From assembly GCA_030620515.1 (NCBI GenBank), contig JAUXEM010000013.1, positions 1-36,169 on the forward strand: a stretch of 36,169 bases of DNA. Direction: 5' to 3'. Source of the stretch: Salinivirgaceae bacterium (GTDB lineage Bacteria; Bacteroidota; Bacteroidia; Bacteroidales; SZUA-534). The notes under the pieces were generated by a model. It saw nothing but the letters and a program-made list of their open reading frames with translations. It was not told where the DNA came from and made no database searches. Both the position numbers and the translations under genes were made by a program. This document shows, one piece after another, positions 33,686 through 36,169 of the stretch; position 1 is the stretch's first letter; the number at the start of each line of letters is the position of its first letter.

Positions 33686-34663
33686 ATGCTATTCTATAAA
33701 TCCACAACTAACAATCCCTATTTTAATATTGCCGCCGAGGAGTACTTTCTAAAAAACTTTGACGACGATTACTTTTATCTTTACATTAATGAACCCTGCA
33801 TCGTTGTAGGCAAACATCAAAATACTACTGCAGAAATAAATGTCGCTTATGCCTATGAAAACAAGCTAAAAGTAGTAAGACGATTATCAGGCGGTGGAAC
33901 TGTTTTTCACGATTTAGGAAATTTGAATTATTGCTTTATCCAAAAAGGAAAAGAAGGATTTTTAGTTGATTTTAAGAAATACACTCAACCTATACTCGAC
34001 ACATTACAAAATTTAGGTGTTAATGCTGTGTTAAAAGGTAAAAGCGATTTAGTTATAAACGATTTAAAATTTTCAGGCAACGCTGAACATATTTTTAGAA
34101 ATAAAGTTTTGCATCATGGTACAATGTTATTTTCATCGGAACTAAGTAAGCTAAACGAGGCAATAAAAACCGATTGGTCGAAATTTACCGATAAAGCTGT
34201 GCGCTCTAACAGAAGCAAGGTAAGCAATATCATTGACCATCTGAATCCTAAAATGGCAATAGATTCTTTTAGCAATTTAATAACGAAAACAGTACTTGAA
34301 GAAAATTTAGAGGCAAAAGAATACATATTAACTACTGCAGATATTGAAAATATTAACCAACTAGTAAATGAAAAGTATAACACCTGGAAATGGAATTTTG
34401 GCTACTCTCCAAAATACAGCTTTAAACAAAAGGTAAATTTAAATTGTGGTGAACTTGGTTCATTATTAATGATTGAGAAAGGGAAAATAACAAGAGCTAT
34501 TTTACAAGTAAACAATAAAGAAGATGCTACTCTAAATACATTAACGGAAATGCTTGTTGGAGAAAAACATGAATATGATACCCTGCTGGTAATTGTTAAC
34601 GATTTCTGTATACGTACTAATAATTATTTTACTAAGGAAACAATAATTAAGTCGCTCTTTTAA
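33686..34663 (+). CDS. lplA: Lipoate-protein ligase
   Basis: LplA activates free lipoate with ATP and attaches it to the lipoyl domains of 2-oxoacid dehydrogenases and GcvH. The 325-aa product has the N-terminal YFNIAAEEYFL, the lipoate-binding RRLSGGGTVFHDLGNLNYCF (about 66-85), the catalytic Lys in INDLKFSGNAEH, and a C-terminal accessory domain (WKWNFGYSPKYSF). It therefore probably performs both steps. A -7 box lies directly upstream. The next gene, mnmD, is 78 bp downstream on the same strand and may share the transcript. Confidence 0.95.
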   Translation: MLFYKSTTNNPYFNIAAEEYFLKNFDDDYFYLYINEPCIVVGKHQNTTAEINVAYAYENKLKVVRRLSGGGTVFHDLGNLNYCFIQKGKEGFLVDFKKYTQPILDTLQNLGVNAVLKGKSDLVINDLKFSGNAEHIFRNKVLHHGTMLFSSELSKLNEAIKTDWSKFTDKAVRSNRSKVSNIIDHLNPKMAIDSFSNLITKTVLEENLEAKEYILTTADIENINQLVNEKYNTWKWNFGYSPKYSFKQKVNLNCGELGSLLMIEKGKITRAILQVNNKEDATLNTLTEMLVGEKHEYDTLLVIVNDFCIRTNNYFTKETIIKSLF

Positions 34664-34741
34664 AATGAACAGTATATGCCTGAGATACTCCAGAATAATT
34701 GTGGAATTAAGAATCGCAACTTACACTAATAAATTAATTAG

Positions 34742-35425
34742 ATGAGTAATAAGCCTTTAAAACGAAATATAATTACTACTAAAGATGGTTCTCAAACTCT
34801 TTTTATTCCTGAGCTAAACGAAAACTATCACTCAATTAATGGTGCATTGCAAGAGTCGATGCATATTTATATTAATACAGGACTAAAGCTTTTTGATAAA
34901 AAAAGTGAAGTAAAAATATTTGAAGTAGGATTTGGAACCGGTTTAAATGCTCTGGTAACTTATTATTACCGGAATGAAATAGGGAATAAAACGATTTTCC
35001 ATAGTGTGGAAAAGTACCCTCTCACAAAAAAGGAATATTCAACACTTAATTATCCATCAATTATCACATCAAATAATGAATTAGTTGGGGTTTTTGATAA
35101 AATGCATTCTTGTTCTTGGGATGAGATAACAAAAATTGATTCGGACTTTTTATTAAAAAAAATAAGTGGTGCCCTTTCTGATAATATACTAGAAAACAAT
35201 TACCACATAGTTTATTTTGATGCATTCGCTCCTGAAATTCAACCTAACTTATGGACGGTTGAAGTATTTCGGAAAATGTACAATGCACTTACAAAAAATG
35301 GAGTATTGGTTACCTACTCGGCAAAAGGGCAAGTAAGGCGTAACTTACAATCAGTTGGTTTTAATGTAGAAAGGCTTCCTGGTCCGCTCGGAAAACGTGA
35401 AATGATTAGAGCAACAAAGCCTTAG
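34742..35425 (+). CDS. mnmD: tRNA (mnm5s2U34) methyltransferase, stand-alone MnmD
   Basis: MnmD makes the last methylation of the wobble uridine modification mnm5(s2)U34. The 227-aa product has motif I IFEVGFGTGLNALV (59-72), HSVEKYPL, YFDAFAPEIQPNLWT and a signature end VRRNLQSVGF and PGPLGKREMIRA. In enterobacteria this domain is fused to an oxidoreductase as MnmC; here it is alone, as is usual in Bacteroidota. It ends in a 4-bp overlap with the convergent ArsR gene, so the two transcripts oppose each other at their ends. Confidence 0.95.
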   Translation: MSNKPLKRNIITTKDGSQTLFIPELNENYHSINGALQESMHIYINTGLKLFDKKSEVKIFEVGFGTGLNALVTYYYRNEIGNKTIFHSVEKYPLTKKEYSTLNYPSIITSNNELVGVFDKMHSCSWDEITKIDSDFLLKKISGALSDNILENNYHIVYFDAFAPEIQPNLWTVEVFRKMYNALTKNGVLVTYSAKGQVRRNLQSVGFNVERLPGPLGKREMIRATKP

Positions 35426-35721
35426 TGAAGTGGGCAGTTGCCAACACAATCAATAACCTTAGCAAAATTTTCGTGCCTTAAAAAATAGTAAGTGTTTTTA
35501 CCTTCACGTTTCGAAGATAATATGCCCTTATCTTTTAAAATACCTAAATGATGCGAAGTGCTTGATTGCTCAAGACCAAGTTGCTGGTGTATCTCACTTA
35601 CTGTCATTTTATTTCCACTTTCAAGCATATTCAAAATTGCAATACGCATAGGATGTGCAATTGCTTTTAGCATATTAGCAGCACCTTCAAGCTTTTCAAT
35701 ATTTAAATCGCTAATACTCAT
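35422..35721 (-). CDS. ArsR-family winged-helix transcriptional regulator
   Basis: The 99-aa product has the ArsR/SmtB core: LKAIAHPMRIAILNML, MTVSEIHQQLGLEQSSTSHH as recognition helix region and SSKREGKNTYYFL as the wing. The classical alpha-3 metal motif ELCVCD is absent. Two cysteines near the C-terminus (DCVGNC) could bind metal or react with sulfur or redox signals. The target is unknown since it has no co-directional neighbour; it may control itself. The overlap with mnmD is antisense at the stops. Confidence 0.9.
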   Translation of the reverse strand: MSISDLNIEKLEGAANMLKAIAHPMRIAILNMLESGNKMTVSEIHQQLGLEQSSTSHHLGILKDKGILSSKREGKNTYYFLRHENFAKVIDCVGNCPLH

Positions 35722-35786
35722 TGTTTATTTGTTTTATTGAATTTTAGATATTGATTAACAAATTAGGATAAATTTTTTCAGAGTTG

Positions 35787-35794
35787 CAAATATA
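35787..35794 (-). promoter_or_regulatory. -7 box for the ArsR-family gene
   Basis: On the minus strand TATATTTG matches TAnnTTTG exactly, 65 bp before the start codon. No clear -33 element. Confidence 0.5.
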
Positions 35795-35946
35795 TTCATA
35801 ATTAAATACGTTTTACATATTTTGCAAAAAATCTTTTAATACGCAGATTAACAATCTATTAATATCACTCAGTACATATTAACAATTCCAAAACATGCAT
35901 TTTAGATTTAACTGTTTTTGTTACTTTTATAAAAAATATAAACCAA

Positions 35947-36169
35947 ATGAGAATTGTAATACAAAAAGTTAGTGAAGCATCTGTAACTATAGACTCAAAA
36001 AAAGTAGCCCATATAAATAAAGGCATGTTAATATTATTAGGTATTGAAAATGCCGATAGTATTGAAGACGTTGAGTGGCTTTGTGCTAAAATAATTAAAC
36101 TAAGGATATTTAACGATGAAAACCATGTTATGAATAAATCACTTATTGATATACAAGGTGAAGTATTGG
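35947..36169 (+). CDS. dtd: D-aminoacyl-tRNA deacylase (5' part, cut by the window end)
   Basis: The first 74 codons are present and open to the edge. MRIVIQKVSEASVTID, a Gly-rich INKGMLILLGI, and LRIFNDENHVMNKSLID with GEVL at the edge match Dtd, which hydrolyses D-aminoacyl-tRNAs (and misloaded glycine on tRNA-Ala). The catalytic SQFTL motif would lie just beyond the window. TACTTTTA (35922-35929), one base off the -7 consensus, is a possible promoter. It is divergent from the ArsR-family gene. Confidence 0.95.
   Translation, partial: MRIVIQKVSEASVTIDSKKVAHINKGMLILLGIENADSIEDVEWLCAKIIKLRIFNDENHVMNKSLIDIQGEVL

Overview
The window reads as chromosome of a low-GC member of the Bacteroidota, probably a free-living marine or sediment lineage near the Bacteroidales/Marinilabiliales. 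The evidence is T9SS C-terminal sorting domains, the gliding lipoprotein GldH, a DUF2723/GT117 membrane protein, an S46 dipeptidyl-peptidase, RicT next to gldH, almost no Shine-Dalgarno sequences, and -7 promoter boxes of the TAnnTTTG type. The placement below phylum is inference. Almost every gene is ordinary chromosomal content. The accessory material lies mostly between the genes: a MITE-like element, palindromic repeat families, and relics of dead genes.

Layout. 0.1-5.4 kb (minus): a probable operon of a small helix-turn-helix protein followed by four exported proteins: a tail-fibre/S74 protein with a T9SS tail, a 602-aa secreted protein and two lipoproteins. 5.47-5.74 kb: a non-coding mobile element with terminal inverted repeats. 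5.8-11.5 kb (minus): the GT117-family membrane protein, a polysaccharide flippase and a SAM methyltransferase. 11.6-16.4 kb: RNase HII, a small conserved helical protein, an Mrp/ApbC ATPase, a long repeat-rich non-coding stretch, a single-domain response regulator and a conserved protein of unknown function. 16.7-21.3 kb: the S46 peptidase, a decayed T9SS sorting-domain relic joined to a tiny zinc-ribbon gene, and a DbpA-like RNA helicase. 21.3-26.5 kb (minus): a methyltransferase, the operon ricT-gldH-trmB-atl, and a secreted C1 peptidase. 26.7-28.6 kb: a frameshifted phage/plasmid replication gene (gene II/X family), tRNA-Ala(GGC), a polysaccharide deacetylase and tRNA-Gln(TTG). 28.6-36.2 kb: a lipoprotein, a serpin, Xaa-Pro aminopeptidase, a chemoreceptor without a periplasmic domain, lipoate ligase, MnmD, an ArsR regulator and the start of dtd, which runs off the end.

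How they work together: T9SS appears active, since GldH is present and at least one gene carries a sorting tail. Peptide catabolism is well represented (S46 peptidase, C1 peptidase, aminopeptidase P) alongside an exported serpin. tRNA and RNA maintenance is scattered through the window (TrmB, MnmD, Dtd, RNase HII, DbpA-like helicase). I see no CRISPR array, toxin-antitoxin pair or recognisable defence island. The best candidates for something undescribed are the structured MITE at 5.48-5.73 kb, the S74-chaperone-before-T9SS-tail architecture, and the dispersed palindrome families.
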